Part shown: positions 1-8,458 of the stretch, piece after piece | How positions within the stretch are numbered: position 1 is the stretch's first letter | Layout: each line of letters opens with the position of its first letter | Assembly (NCBI GenBank): GCA_003279105.1 | Contig: QCBO01000008.1 | Location: 1 to 58,825 of the forward strand | Direction of reading: 5' to 3' | DNA length: 58,825 bases | Origin: Prochlorococcus sp. AG-347-I19 | GTDB taxonomy: Bacteria > Cyanobacteriota > Cyanobacteriia > PCC-6307 > Cyanobiaceae | Program-made: the position numbers and the translations under genes | Notes under the pieces: generated by a model | What the model was told of the DNA's origin: nothing | The model's database searches: none | What the model saw: only the letters and a program-made list of their open reading frames with translations

Positions 1-498
1 GATAAAATTTTTGAAACTGGAAGACAATTCGTTGATGGTGTATCTGGTGCTAAGCCAGGTACAAGAAGGAACTCAGATTTTCAAGGAATAACAAGTAAGA
101 GTGTTAAAAAAGTAGGTAGATGGGTATCGGAAAAAGTTGATTTATTTTTTGATGAAGATAATGATGATTGGAAGGATGAGAATTTTTACGATGATAACAG
201 CGATATTAAGACATTTTCCAGAGAATCAAATTCTTATGAATCTGCTAAACAATACTCAAAAAGACCTTTAGAAGCAATATCTTTAAGACAACCAAAAAAA
301 TTACAGCCAACTGAGCAAAAAAAATTACCTTATGTGCAAGAGAGTAAGGACGAGGATTGGCCAGATGAAATGGATTTCAAAGTTGAAAGATGGCAAAGAG
401 TTTCAGAAAAAGAGAATAATACTTCCAGAGATCAATCAAACCAACAAGGTCAATCAAAATCAAGAAATATTCCGCGATCAAGAAGAAGAAGAGTATAG
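1..498 (+). CDS. C-terminal part of an unrecognised hypothetical protein
   Basis: The reading frame is open from the first base and ends at TAG (496-498), so only the last 165 residues are present and the start lies outside the window. The visible part begins with a Gly/Arg/Lys-containing stretch (GRQFVDGVSGAKPGTRR), followed by a segment rich in Trp, Asp and Glu (around residues 40-65), then a polar Gln/Ser/Lys tail ending in RSRRRRV. The tail has the look of a disordered, basic, possibly nucleic-acid-binding extension, but that is inference. I do not recognise the family. Its 3' end overlaps the 3' end of the convergent chorismate-lyase-like gene by 21 bases. Confidence 0.8.
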   Translation, partial: DKIFETGRQFVDGVSGAKPGTRRNSDFQGITSKSVKKVGRWVSEKVDLFFDEDNDDWKDENFYDDNSDIKTFSRESNSYESAKQYSKRPLEAISLRQPKKLQPTEQKKLPYVQESKDEDWPDEMDFKVERWQRVSEKENNTSRDQSNQQGQSKSRNIPRSRRRRV

Positions 499-1020
499 TT
501 TCGCAAATTCTTTAATTCCTGAATAGCCTAATAAACTTTCTAAATGTGGATTGAATACTTCTCTAATAATTGTAAGGGGCTTTTTGTTTCGAAAAAATCT
601 ATAATTTCTTGACCAGAATGGACCTTTAAAACAAAATTGATCCTCTAACCAATTTGAATTAACAAGTGAAATTCGATCAACTTCTCTAAACAACTCTGAT
701 CTGTCTTGTGTTAGATTCTTCCAAATTGGTTCTTCTTTGGCTTTTAAATTTTCATTCACTTGTTCTGCATTCCACCAACTTTCAGCCCATGCTAGATTTT
801 TATTATTGTTCTTTATCCATACTTGTCTTCTAATTAAAGGGCCATTTAACTGATTTAATTCTTTAGGACCTTCTTCAAAGAATAGAGGATCTATTTGCAT
901 TGAAATTAATTTAATTTTAGTCTCTTGATTAGTTAAAAGCTGTAGATGTCTAGTTGGACTTCCATCCCCAAGCAGCATTAATTTCCATGGACCAGATATT
1001 TTCGGTAATGAATTTTTCAT
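478..1020 (-). CDS. Chorismate pyruvate-lyase-like protein (4-hydroxybenzoate synthesis)
   Basis: This 180-residue protein fits the cyanobacterial/plastid chorismate lyase-like family (DUF98 type), which converts chorismate to 4-hydroxybenzoate and pyruvate, the ring precursor of plastoquinone. The supporting features are the N-terminal GDGSPTRHLQLLT block (about residues 18-30), a central R-R-x-V-W segment, and the C-terminal FRNKKPLTIIREVFNP block with the Arg-Glu pair expected near the active site. The length is normal for the family. It lies 81 bases downstream of mnmG's stop on the same strand and may share its transcript. The last 21 bases overlap the convergent partial gene. The family call is from motif memory; activity is inferred. 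Confidence 0.75.
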   Translation of the reverse strand: MKNSLPKISGPWKLMLLGDGSPTRHLQLLTNQETKIKLISMQIDPLFFEEGPKELNQLNGPLIRRQVWIKNNNKNLAWAESWWNAEQVNENLKAKEEPIWKNLTQDRSELFREVDRISLVNSNWLEDQFCFKGPFWSRNYRFFRNKKPLTIIREVFNPHLESLLGYSGIKEFAKLYSSSS

Positions 1021-1101
1021 TAAAAAAGTAGAGGCTTTTTCTTCCCATAAAATCTTTGGTGAGTTAAAAAGTTTATTATTCAGTGCTCTGACGGAATCCT
1101 T

Positions 1102-3069
1102 TTAAGATGATAACTTTTTTTCAGCAAAAACATTTGCATTTTCTTTCTTTATTTCTCTTATTTTTAGCCAAACAAGTAATGCAGTTAAATCAGCTTTGCT
1201 TACTCCAGGAATTTTTGAAGCATCACCGAAATTTTTTGGCTTTATCTTATTCAAATTTTCTCTAGCTTCTAAAGATAATGTATCTATCTTTTCATAATTT
1301 ATTTCTTGAGGCAGAGATTTACAGCTTTGACGATTTATTTGTTCAATGTTGTTTTTTTGTCTTTTAAGATAACCTTCGTATTTAATATCTATTTCAACAC
1401 CTTCCATTATTGAAGAATCTAGATTTTTTTTAGTCAAATTATATTTAATTAGATCTGAATAATGAAAGTTTGGTCTTTTTAAGAGTTCTTTCAAAGTCGT
1501 TGAGCCTTTGATTTTTGATCCCGTGTCTAACTCTATTTTTTTTGATGTTTCATCGGTATTTTTTAAACGAGTGTTATTTAATCTTAATTTCTCCTCTTCA
1601 AGGAGTTTCATTTTTTCTTGATAGGTCGACCATCTTTTCTCATCAATTAGCCCTACTTGATAACCTAATGGCGTTAATCTCCTGTCTGCATTATCTCCTC
1701 TAAGAGTTAACCTATATTCACTCCTACTAGTTAGAACTCTGTATGGTTCTTTGAGATCTTTGGTAATTAAATCATTGATCATTGTTCCTATATAACTGCT
1801 TTCTCTAGTGAAGATTATTGGGTCTTTTTTCTTTAGTTTTCTTGTCGCATTTACTCCTGCAACTAATCCTTGTGCTGCTGCTTCTTCATAACCAGTAGTT
1901 CCATTTATTTGTCCAGCGCTAAATAGATATTCAATTTCTTTCGTTTCGAGTGATGTTTGGAGCTGTGTTGCGGGTATATAGTCATACTCGACAGCATATG
2001 CTGGTCGCAACATTTTACATTTATTTAATCCAGGTAGGGTTCTTAAAAGTTCTAATTGAATATTTTCAGGTAAACCTGTTGAAAATCCTTGTACATATAT
2101 TTCAGGGGTATTAATTCCTTCTGGTTCTAAGAAAATTTGATGTGATTCCTTGTCAGCAAATTTAACTATTTTATCTTCAATTGATGGACAATATCTTGGC
2201 CCTTTACTATCAATAAAGCCTCCGTAAATGGGAGTTAAATGTAAATTATCTCGAATGAGTTGATGTGTTTTAGAAGTTGTTCTTGTGATATGACAACTTA
2301 CTTGAGGCATATTATTTTTGATATCTGGATCAAAAGAAAAATATTTATCAGCTGCAGTACTGGGTTGAATATCTAATTCATCAAAAATGATACTCTTTTT
2401 ATCAACTCTAGCTGGAGTTCCTGTTTTTAAACGTTCTGTTTTGATACCAATTTCGTGCAGATTTTGAGTAAGACCTTGTGCTGCTTGTTCCCCCGATCTA
2501 CCCGCTGACATTGATTTATTTCCTATCCATATTTTTCCTTCTAAAAAAGTGCCAGCTGTGATGATAACTGATTTTGCTGAATAATAACTACCAAAAAATG
2601 TTTTTACACCTTTTATTCTTTTTTTTATTATTTTTTTTGAGTTCAATCCAATCTCTACAGTTTTTGCAATATCCAGTTGAGTAATCATTGCTTCTTTTAA
2701 AGATAAATTATCTGTATTTTGTAGTATTTCGATCATTCTTTTTGAGTATTCTCTTTTATCTGTTTGAGCTCTTAAAGCCCATACAGCTGGGCCTCTACTT
2801 GCATTTAATATTCTTTTTTGTATAGCTGTCTCATCAGCTAATTTACCAATAATTCCTCCTAATGCATCAACTTCATGAACTAGCTGACTTTTTGCTGGTC
2901 CGCCAACTGCAGGATTACAAGGTTGCCAGGCAATCCTATCTAAATTGATTGTAAATAAGGCTGTAGAAAATCCTAATTTAGCTGTTGTTATAGCGGCTTC
3001 GCATCCTGCATGTCCTCCTCCAATAACGATGATGTCAAAAGATTCATTTGTTGCTTGATGATCTTGCAT
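1102..3069 (-). CDS. mnmG: tRNA uridine-5-carboxymethylaminomethyl modification enzyme MnmG (GidA)
   Basis: MnmG is the FAD-dependent partner of MnmE and installs the carboxymethylaminomethyl group on wobble uridine 34 of several tRNAs. The protein has 655 residues, close to the family norm. An N-terminal FAD-binding [10 protein letters not shown] motif sits at about residues 17-26. The characteristic [21 protein letters not shown] block follows near residue 52, then the [11 protein letters not shown] block and [20 protein letters not shown] near residue 390. The C-terminal helical domain ends with the [15 protein letters not shown] segment expected for MnmE and tRNA contact. It starts 12 bases downstream of the dnaB stop, so dnaB-mnmG are probably co-transcribed. 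Confidence 0.97.
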   Translation of the reverse strand: MQDHQATNESFDIIVIGGGHAGCEAAITTAKLGFSTALFTINLDRIAWQPCNPAVGGPAKSQLVHEVDALGGIIGKLADETAIQKRILNASRGPAVWALRAQTDKREYSKRMIEILQNTDNLSLKEAMITQLDIAKTVEIGLNSKKIIKKRIKGVKTFFGSYYSAKSVIITAGTFLEGKIWIGNKSMSAGRSGEQAAQGLTQNLHEIGIKTERLKTGTPARVDKKSIIFDELDIQPSTAADKYFSFDPDIKNNMPQVSCHITRTTSKTHQLIRDNLHLTPIYGGFIDSKGPRYCPSIEDKIVKFADKESHQIFLEPEGINTPEIYVQGFSTGLPENIQLELLRTLPGLNKCKMLRPAYAVEYDYIPATQLQTSLETKEIEYLFSAGQINGTTGYEEAAAQGLVAGVNATRKLKKKDPIIFTRESSYIGTMINDLITKDLKEPYRVLTSRSEYRLTLRGDNADRRLTPLGYQVGLIDEKRWSTYQEKMKLLEEEKLRLNNTRLKNTDETSKKIELDTGSKIKGSTTLKELLKRPNFHYSDLIKYNLTKKNLDSSIMEGVEIDIKYEGYLKRQKNNIEQINRQSCKSLPQEINYEKIDTLSLEARENLNKIKPKNFGDASKIPGVSKADLTALLVWLKIREIKKENANVFAEKKLSS

Positions 3070-3081
3070 TTTAGGATCGAT

Positions 3082-4464
3082 TTAATTAGCTAAATTCCTA
3101 AATCTCGTAAATTGAGGTTCAAATAATAATTTAACAGTTCCTACGGGTCCATTTCTATGTTTAGTGACAATGATCTCTGTAATTCCTTTATCTTCAGTCT
3201 CGGGATTATAGTATTCATCTCTATAAATCATTAACACCAAATCTGCGTCTTGTTCAATAGACCCTGATTCTCTTAGATCGCTTAACATTGGTCTTTTATT
3301 TGTTCTAGATTCTACTCCTCTACTAAGCTGAGATAAAGCTACTACTGGTACTTTTAATTCTCTAGCCATGCTTTTAAGACCTCTTGTTATTCGTGAAAGT
3401 TCTTGCACTCTATTATCAGGGGTTGATCCTTCCATTAACTGGAGGTAATCAATTACGATTAATCCTAATTCTTTTTTTTGCTCAGCCATTAATCTTCTAC
3501 AAAGAGATCTCATCTCTAAAACACTTAAGTTAGGTTTGTCATCTATAAATATTGGTAATTGACCTAATGAATTGATACCTTCTCCAAGTAAAGGCCATTC
3601 ATCTTGCTGTAATCTACCTGTTCTTAGCCTGCCACTCTCGATTCCAACTTCCATAGAGAGTAGTCTGTATGTCAACTGTTCTTTACTCATTTCAAGGCTA
3701 AATACGCAAACAGGTAAATCTTGAGATTGTGCAACATTCTTAGCCAGGTTAAGAACTATTGAAGTTTTCCCCATTGAAGGTCTTCCAGCAACAATTATTA
3801 AATCACTTCTTTGAAAGCCTTGAGTCATCGCATCAAGGTCGTAAAAATTTACAGGAATTCCAGCTACTGAAGTACCTAATGATCTCGACTCTATTTCATT
3901 GAAAGTACTTGTAAGGATCTCAGCTGCTTGAGTCAGACCTTTTGAAGGTTTTTCTTGACTGATTTCAAATATTTTTTGCTCGGCTTTATCTAGAACTTCA
4001 TTAGTATCTTGAGTTTGATCAAAACCTAGTTGAACCACCTCATTTCCAGATCTGATGAGTTGCCTTCTCATGAATTTGTCGTTAATTAAATTAGCAACTT
4101 GTTCTATGGAAGCTGTAGAGGAGACATTTTCAACCAGTTCTACTAGTTTGCTGTTCCCTCCAATTTTTTCTAGTGATCCATTATCTGCTAACCAAGCACT
4201 CATTGATGTTAAATCAGTTGGTTTACCCTGGGTATGCAACATTAATGCTGTTCTATAAATCTCTTGATGGGCGTTTATATAAAATGCTTCAGGTTTCAAT
4301 AAGTCTGCAATTCTTCCGATAGCGTCTGGATCAAGAAGTATGCCACCTAGAACAGCTTCCTCTGCTTGAACGTTTTGAGGAGGAACTAATCCAGCATTTT
4401 CACTATTAAAATCTTTTTTAAAATTTTTATTTTGCCCATTATTTGGAAAAGGTACGGAAACCAT
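3082..4464 (-). CDS. dnaB: Replicative DNA helicase DnaB
   Basis: DnaB is the hexameric 5'-3' helicase that unwinds DNA ahead of the replication fork. The 460-residue protein has the N-terminal primase-contacting domain (PPQNVQAEEAVLGGILLDPDA, about residues 28-48) and a RecA-like C-terminal domain with the Walker A motif GRPSMGKT near residue 228. Walker B (LGLIVIDYLQLM), the DLRESGSIEQDAD block and the terminal KHRNGPVGTVKLLF arginine-finger region are also present. The length is normal for an intein-free DnaB; some cyanobacterial dnaB genes carry an intein and this one does not. It lies between rplI and mnmG on the same strand. Confidence 0.97.
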   Translation of the reverse strand: MVSVPFPNNGQNKNFKKDFNSENAGLVPPQNVQAEEAVLGGILLDPDAIGRIADLLKPEAFYINAHQEIYRTALMLHTQGKPTDLTSMSAWLADNGSLEKIGGNSKLVELVENVSSTASIEQVANLINDKFMRRQLIRSGNEVVQLGFDQTQDTNEVLDKAEQKIFEISQEKPSKGLTQAAEILTSTFNEIESRSLGTSVAGIPVNFYDLDAMTQGFQRSDLIIVAGRPSMGKTSIVLNLAKNVAQSQDLPVCVFSLEMSKEQLTYRLLSMEVGIESGRLRTGRLQQDEWPLLGEGINSLGQLPIFIDDKPNLSVLEMRSLCRRLMAEQKKELGLIVIDYLQLMEGSTPDNRVQELSRITRGLKSMARELKVPVVALSQLSRGVESRTNKRPMLSDLRESGSIEQDADLVLMIYRDEYYNPETEDKGITEIIVTKHRNGPVGTVKLLFEPQFTRFRNLAN

Positions 4465-4522
4465 ATCTTTAATTGCTTAGATATATACTCTGGCTACTTT
4501 TCAAAATAATGCAACAAATTGA

Positions 4523-4978
4523 TTAACTTGTTACTTCAATATTTACTTCTGCATTTACTTCTGGATGTAATTTTATTTTTGCAGTAAATATACCTAAATT
4601 ATGAATATCAGGAACTGCGATGTTTCTTCTATCAATTTCTTTTTTGGTTGCTGCTTCTATTGCTTCGGCAACATCCCCATTGGTAACCGTTCCAAAAAGG
4701 ACTCCATCTTCTCCAACTTGTTTTTTGATAGTGAACCTACCTATTGTAGACAATGCAGTTTGGAAATCTAAAGCTTCTTGCTTTAATTTATCAGCAGCGA
4801 TTTTTTCTTTTTCTTTCTTCCTTTCAATTTGTTTAAGGACTGCTGGTGTTACATTCATTGCCTTGCCATAAGGTAATAAAAAATTTCTTGCGTATCCAGG
4901 TGCTACTTCAACTAGATCTCCTTCTTTACCTAGTGATGCGATTGATTCAGTTAATGCGACTTGTACTCTTTTAGCCAT
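4523..4978 (-). CDS. rplI: 50S ribosomal protein L9
   Basis: L9 binds 23S rRNA near the base of the L1 stalk. The 151-residue protein starts [17 protein letters not shown] and carries the L9 signature [13 protein letters not shown], then a long charged connecting helix ([19 protein letters not shown]) and the C-terminal domain. An in-frame ATG 15 bases upstream would add MFNIF. I chose the inner ATG because the conserved L9 N-terminus begins at MAKRVQ. It is 58 bases upstream of dnaB on the same strand; rplI-dnaB adjacency is common in bacteria. Confidence 0.95.
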   Translation of the reverse strand: MAKRVQVALTESIASLGKEGDLVEVAPGYARNFLLPYGKAMNVTPAVLKQIERKKEKEKIAADKLKQEALDFQTALSTIGRFTIKKQVGEDGVLFGTVTNGDVAEAIEAATKKEIDRRNIAVPDIHNLGIFTAKIKLHPEVNAEVNIEVTS

Positions 4979-4998
4979 GAAAATATTGAACAATATAG

Positions 4999-5937
4999 TT
5001 AATAATAAGACCTAGAGGGTAACTTTACTTTTTTTGCAAGACCAAATTTCGCAAGAATCTTAATATGTTCCCATGTTATATCTATTTGACCTCTAAATAA
5101 TCCTTGTTTTGCTGAATTAGGAAATGCATGATGATTATTATGCCAACCTTCTCCAAATGTTAATGCAGCAACCCACGCATTGTTTTTAGATGAATCACCA
5201 CTTTCAAATGGTGCTTTACCCCAACAATGCGTTGCGGAGTTTACTAACCAAGTTATGTGGTAAACAACCACTAGCCTCAATGGAATTCCCCAAAGGACTA
5301 GAGCCCATCCCCCAACTCCTAATTTTTGACCTATTGCGTACAAAGAAAGTCCAATAGGAATTTGTAAGAATAAAAAATATTTATTTAAAAATCTATAGTA
5401 TGGATCCTTGATTAAATCTGCACTTAGTTTTGGAACAGCTTTTAGTGCTTCTACGTCTTTAAACATCCAACCCATATGACTCCACCAAAACCCCTTTTTA
5501 CTATTGTGATGATCTACTTCAGTATCTGAAAAAGAGTGGTGATGCCTATGTAAACCTACCCAATCTATTGGTCCATGCTGGCAACTTATAGCTCCACAGG
5601 TAGCAAAAAATCTTTCTAACCATCTTGGTACAATGAATGATCTGTGTGATAACAATCTGTGATATCCAAGGGTGACACCTAAACAAGCAGTTACCCAGTA
5701 AAAAAATAATAATGAAGTGACTGCAGGGATGCTCCAAAATTTTGGTTGTAAAGCTACAAGGGAAAGAATATGTATTGCAACCATAAAAACTATTGTTCCC
5801 CACGTTTTATGTAGTCTTGGAGGATATCTTTTTGAATGACTGGAAGGTTCCAGTAATTTTTCTGAGAGCTCTATGACTTTTTCAGTTGGAACAGGTTTTT
5901 TTAATTTTGCTGTTTCTTGGAAAATTACTGAATTCAT
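4999..5937 (-). CDS. desC: Fatty acid desaturase, acyl-lipid delta-9 (DesC) type
   Basis: This membrane di-iron desaturase should introduce the first double bond into acyl chains of membrane glycerolipids. The three histidine boxes are intact: HRLLSH near residue 93, HRHHH near 129 and HNNHH near 265. Between them lie hydrophobic segments (for example [26 protein letters not shown] at residues 57-82, given here only as the region of the first membrane pair). The 312-residue length and the [11 protein letters not shown] and WHNNHHAFP contexts match the delta-9 acyl-lipid class, although other regiospecificities cannot be excluded from sequence. It starts divergently from the 6013 gene; the 75-base gap must hold both promoters. 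Confidence 0.88.
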   Translation of the reverse strand: MNSVIFQETAKLKKPVPTEKVIELSEKLLEPSSHSKRYPPRLHKTWGTIVFMVAIHILSLVALQPKFWSIPAVTSLLFFYWVTACLGVTLGYHRLLSHRSFIVPRWLERFFATCGAISCQHGPIDWVGLHRHHHSFSDTEVDHHNSKKGFWWSHMGWMFKDVEALKAVPKLSADLIKDPYYRFLNKYFLFLQIPIGLSLYAIGQKLGVGGWALVLWGIPLRLVVVYHITWLVNSATHCWGKAPFESGDSSKNNAWVAALTFGEGWHNNHHAFPNSAKQGLFRGQIDITWEHIKILAKFGLAKKVKLPSRSYY

Positions 5938-5986
5938 GATATTGAAATACTATTTTCAAAATTACCGATATGTAATATTATCATAC

Positions 5987-5992
5987 TATACT
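5987..5992 (+). promoter_or_regulatory. Candidate -10 box for the 6013 gene
   Basis: TATACT lies in the 75-base divergent spacer between desC and the 6013 gene, 21 bases before the GTG and 66 before the in-frame ATG at 6058. No -35 element is apparent, which is usual in this lineage. Supported only by position and base match. Confidence 0.35.
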
Positions 5993-6012
5993 ATTGATAA
6001 GTTTAATTATCT

Positions 6013-6711
6013 GTGAGTCTCGGATATCGCGATAAATTATCTAGAGGTCGAAGGGCTATGGCTCATTTGATACACCTCTGGCATGAAAGAAATAGTTGGT
6101 CTCACAGAGTATTGCCATTACTTTCAGAAGTTCTTGATTTAGGTAAAGTTCATAATTCGCAAATTTCTAATCTTAGGAATGGAAAGTTATCTTCGCCAGG
6201 CCCTGAAGTTTTTCTTGCTTTAGCTCAAGTTAATACGATTCTTGATCAAGGCATTGAAAAAATCAGGGATCGTTTTGAACGTGATTACCCAGAGTTATGG
6301 AAATCTTTGGAAGAGTCTGCATTACCCCTAAAAAATGATTCTGGTGATCCATTGTCGGCCGGGGAGTTATTCGAGATATTTTCAGGATTAAAACCTCTAC
6401 CTTCATCTTTTGACTGGTACATAGAAGATGAAGAAGCTTCTGCTTTAAGTGATGCTCTTTCAGTGCATTTTTGTCAGAATAAGGCTTGGAGATCATGTAA
6501 AAAGCAGGTAATGGAAGCCTATGCTGTCAATAAATCTGCCCGTAGAGAACGTTTTGCTGAGGTAATTGCAGGAATTAGAGATTATACGGCAGAAGAATTA
6601 GATGGAGAACTTCTTGATTTATATGAGGCTTCAAAAAAACTTTCTTATTTTCAGGGTAGGGGCCCTAATGCTTTCCTCGCAGAATTAAGAAATTTAGCTT
6701 CTGAAAAATAA
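6013..6711 (+). CDS. Conserved-looking hypothetical protein, function unknown
   Basis: I do not recognise this 232-residue soluble protein. It has no signal peptide or membrane segment. The N-terminal third (RAMAHLIHLWHERNSWSHRVLPLLSEVLDLGKVHNSQISNLRNGKL) reads like a helical DNA-binding-type region; the HNSQISNLRNGKL part resembles the recognition-helix end of lambda/Xre-type HTH domains, but the match is weak. The C-terminal half is helical and charged. The frame opens with GTG at 6013. An in-frame ATG at 6058 has a better placed purine-rich stretch (AGAGG, 10 bases upstream), so the true protein may be 15 residues shorter. It is 18 bases upstream of the PLP-enzyme gene and could be co-transcribed with it and gcvH-gcvP. 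Confidence 0.8.
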   Translation: MSLGYRDKLSRGRRAMAHLIHLWHERNSWSHRVLPLLSEVLDLGKVHNSQISNLRNGKLSSPGPEVFLALAQVNTILDQGIEKIRDRFERDYPELWKSLEESALPLKNDSGDPLSAGELFEIFSGLKPLPSSFDWYIEDEEASALSDALSVHFCQNKAWRSCKKQVMEAYAVNKSARRERFAEVIAGIRDYTAEELDGELLDLYEASKKLSYFQGRGPNAFLAELRNLASEK

Positions 6712-6729
6712 CATGAATTTTCATAATAA

Positions 6730-8022
6730 ATGACTCTTCACAATAACTTAAAACTGGCTGAAAACGCTGTTCTTTCTGTCGAAGAGAGTTTAAGTAAAGT
6801 TTTCCAAGAAAGGTCCAATCAGGTTTTCCAGAAATTGGAAAATATTTTGACAATCTTTAAGGAAGAAAAAGTTTCTACTAGTCATTTCAATCAATCTTCT
6901 GGTAGTGGTCATGATGATATATCTAGAGAAAAAATTGATGCGGTTTTTGCAAGATTGTTTCTTGCTGAAAAGGCTGCAGTGAGGATGCAATTTGTAAGTG
7001 GAACCCATGCAATAAGTTCTGTCTTATTTGGAATTCTTCGACCTGGAGATGTAATGTTATCTCTTACAGGACAACCATATGACACGTTAGAAGAAGTCAT
7101 AGGAATAAGGGGAGGAGGAAAAGGATCACTTAAAGATTTTGACATTGAATATAAACAAGTAAATATTTGCGAGAATCTTGATTATTTTGAAGAAAAAATT
7201 GTTCATTTTTTTAAAGAAAATTCATGCAAATTAGTATTCATACAAAAAAGTTGTGGATATAGTTGGAGAAAGTCTCTTACGAATCATCAGATAGAGAAAA
7301 TTTGTAGTCTTATACATTCTCTTGATCCTAACTGTATATGTTTTGTTGATAACTGTTATGGGGAGCTTGTTGAAGATAGTGAACCAATTTCTAAAGGGGC
7401 AAATATAATTGCTGGATCATTGATTAAAAATTTGGGAGGAACAATAGTTCCAAGTGGTGGGTACGTTGCAGGAGATGCAGAGTTGGTTGAGATGGCTTGT
7501 TCTAGATTAACCTCACCAGGTATTGGTTCTTCTGCAGGAATAAATTTTGGATTAGGAAGATTAATTTTGCAGGGTTTGTTTTTAGCACCACAAATTGTTC
7601 ACGAATCACTAAAAGGTGCTGATATGGTTGCAGCAGTCTTTAAAAATTTGGGATTTAAGGTTTTACCAGAGCCAGCAACTTATAGATCTGACCTTATTCA
7701 GTCAGTAAGATTGAATAATCCTGATTTGGTACAAAAAGTTTGTCAATCTTTTCAAAATTCTTCACCAGTAGATTCTTTTCTGAATGTTGTTCCATCATCA
7801 ATGGATGGATATGATTCAAAATTATTAATGGCAGGGGGTACCTTTATTGAAGGTAGTACAAGTGAATTTTCTGCTGATGCCCCTCTAAGAGATCCTTACA
7901 ATATTTTTGTTCAAGGTGGTTCTCACATAGCTCACATCAAAATTGCATTAATTCGATTATTATCTGAACTATTAGAGGAAAAATTAATTTCAAAGGATTC
8001 TCTACTTCCTCTATCTAATTAA
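6730..8022 (+). CDS. PLP-dependent enzyme of the 'aluminium resistance' / methionine gamma-lyase-like family
   Basis: The 430-residue protein belongs to the fold-type I PLP enzymes related to cystathionine beta-lyases and known as the aluminium resistance family. The visible signs are the substrate/PLP segment FVSGTHAISSVLFGILRPGD (about residues 85-104), the CFVDNCYGELVE segment bearing the conserved Asp (about residue 200), and the probable PLP-binding lysine in IAGSLIKNLGGTIVPSGGY near residue 235. The physiological substrate of the family is poorly defined, and a C-S or C-C lyase on an amino acid is the reasonable guess. It ends 2 bases before the gcvH ATG, which ties its expression to the glycine cleavage genes. 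Confidence 0.82.
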   Translation: MTLHNNLKLAENAVLSVEESLSKVFQERSNQVFQKLENILTIFKEEKVSTSHFNQSSGSGHDDISREKIDAVFARLFLAEKAAVRMQFVSGTHAISSVLFGILRPGDVMLSLTGQPYDTLEEVIGIRGGGKGSLKDFDIEYKQVNICENLDYFEEKIVHFFKENSCKLVFIQKSCGYSWRKSLTNHQIEKICSLIHSLDPNCICFVDNCYGELVEDSEPISKGANIIAGSLIKNLGGTIVPSGGYVAGDAELVEMACSRLTSPGIGSSAGINFGLGRLILQGLFLAPQIVHESLKGADMVAAVFKNLGFKVLPEPATYRSDLIQSVRLNNPDLVQKVCQSFQNSSPVDSFLNVVPSSMDGYDSKLLMAGGTFIEGSTSEFSADAPLRDPYNIFVQGGSHIAHIKIALIRLLSELLEEKLISKDSLLPLSN

Positions 8023-8024
8023 TC

Positions 8025-8414
8025 ATGTCTTACAAGTTTCCAGGCAACTTTAACTATGCTGATACTCATGAATATGTCTTGGAAGAAAATGGATTATTAA
8101 AAATTGGAGTTAGTGAATTCGCTATTGATCAATTAGGAGATATTGTTTTTGTTGAATTAGCTGATGAAGGCGTGATTTTAGAGAAAGGCGAGACTTTTGG
8201 AACAATAGAATCAGTTAAGGCCGTTGAGGAAGTCTATCTGCCTTTTTCAGGGGAAATAGTATCTGTAAATGAAAGTGTTATTGAGAACCCTGAGCTTTTA
8301 CAGAATGATCCGATTGGAGACGGTTGGTTAGTGATTTTGAAACCAGAATCCAAAGCATCAATTGCTGATTTGATGACTTCAGATGCATATAAATCAAAGG
8401 TTATGCCAAATTAA
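8025..8414 (+). CDS. gcvH: Glycine cleavage system H protein
   Basis: GcvH carries the lipoyl arm that shuttles the aminomethyl group between P, T and L proteins. The 129-residue sequence has the expected THEYV start and the lipoylation motif FGTIESVKAVEEVY, with the modified lysine at residue 65. It ends in the usual DGWLVILKP block and a short helical tail. It starts 2 bases after the PLP-enzyme stop, and 44 bases separate it from the gcvP ATG. No gcvT lies in this window. Confidence 0.96.
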   Translation: MSYKFPGNFNYADTHEYVLEENGLLKIGVSEFAIDQLGDIVFVELADEGVILEKGETFGTIESVKAVEEVYLPFSGEIVSVNESVIENPELLQNDPIGDGWLVILKPESKASIADLMTSDAYKSKVMPN

Positions 8415-8458
8415 AGCAAAATCTTTATCCATAGGCTAAGTTATAAAAAAAATTGGAC

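Noticed and set aside
3082-4464. Intein in dnaB (also considered for dnaX and gyrB)
   Set aside because: All three proteins have normal intein-free lengths and uninterrupted catalytic motifs.
4620-4871. An 83-codon open frame on the plus strand opposite rplI
   Set aside because: It lies wholly antisense to a well-supported ribosomal protein gene and encodes a hydrophobic, low-information sequence.
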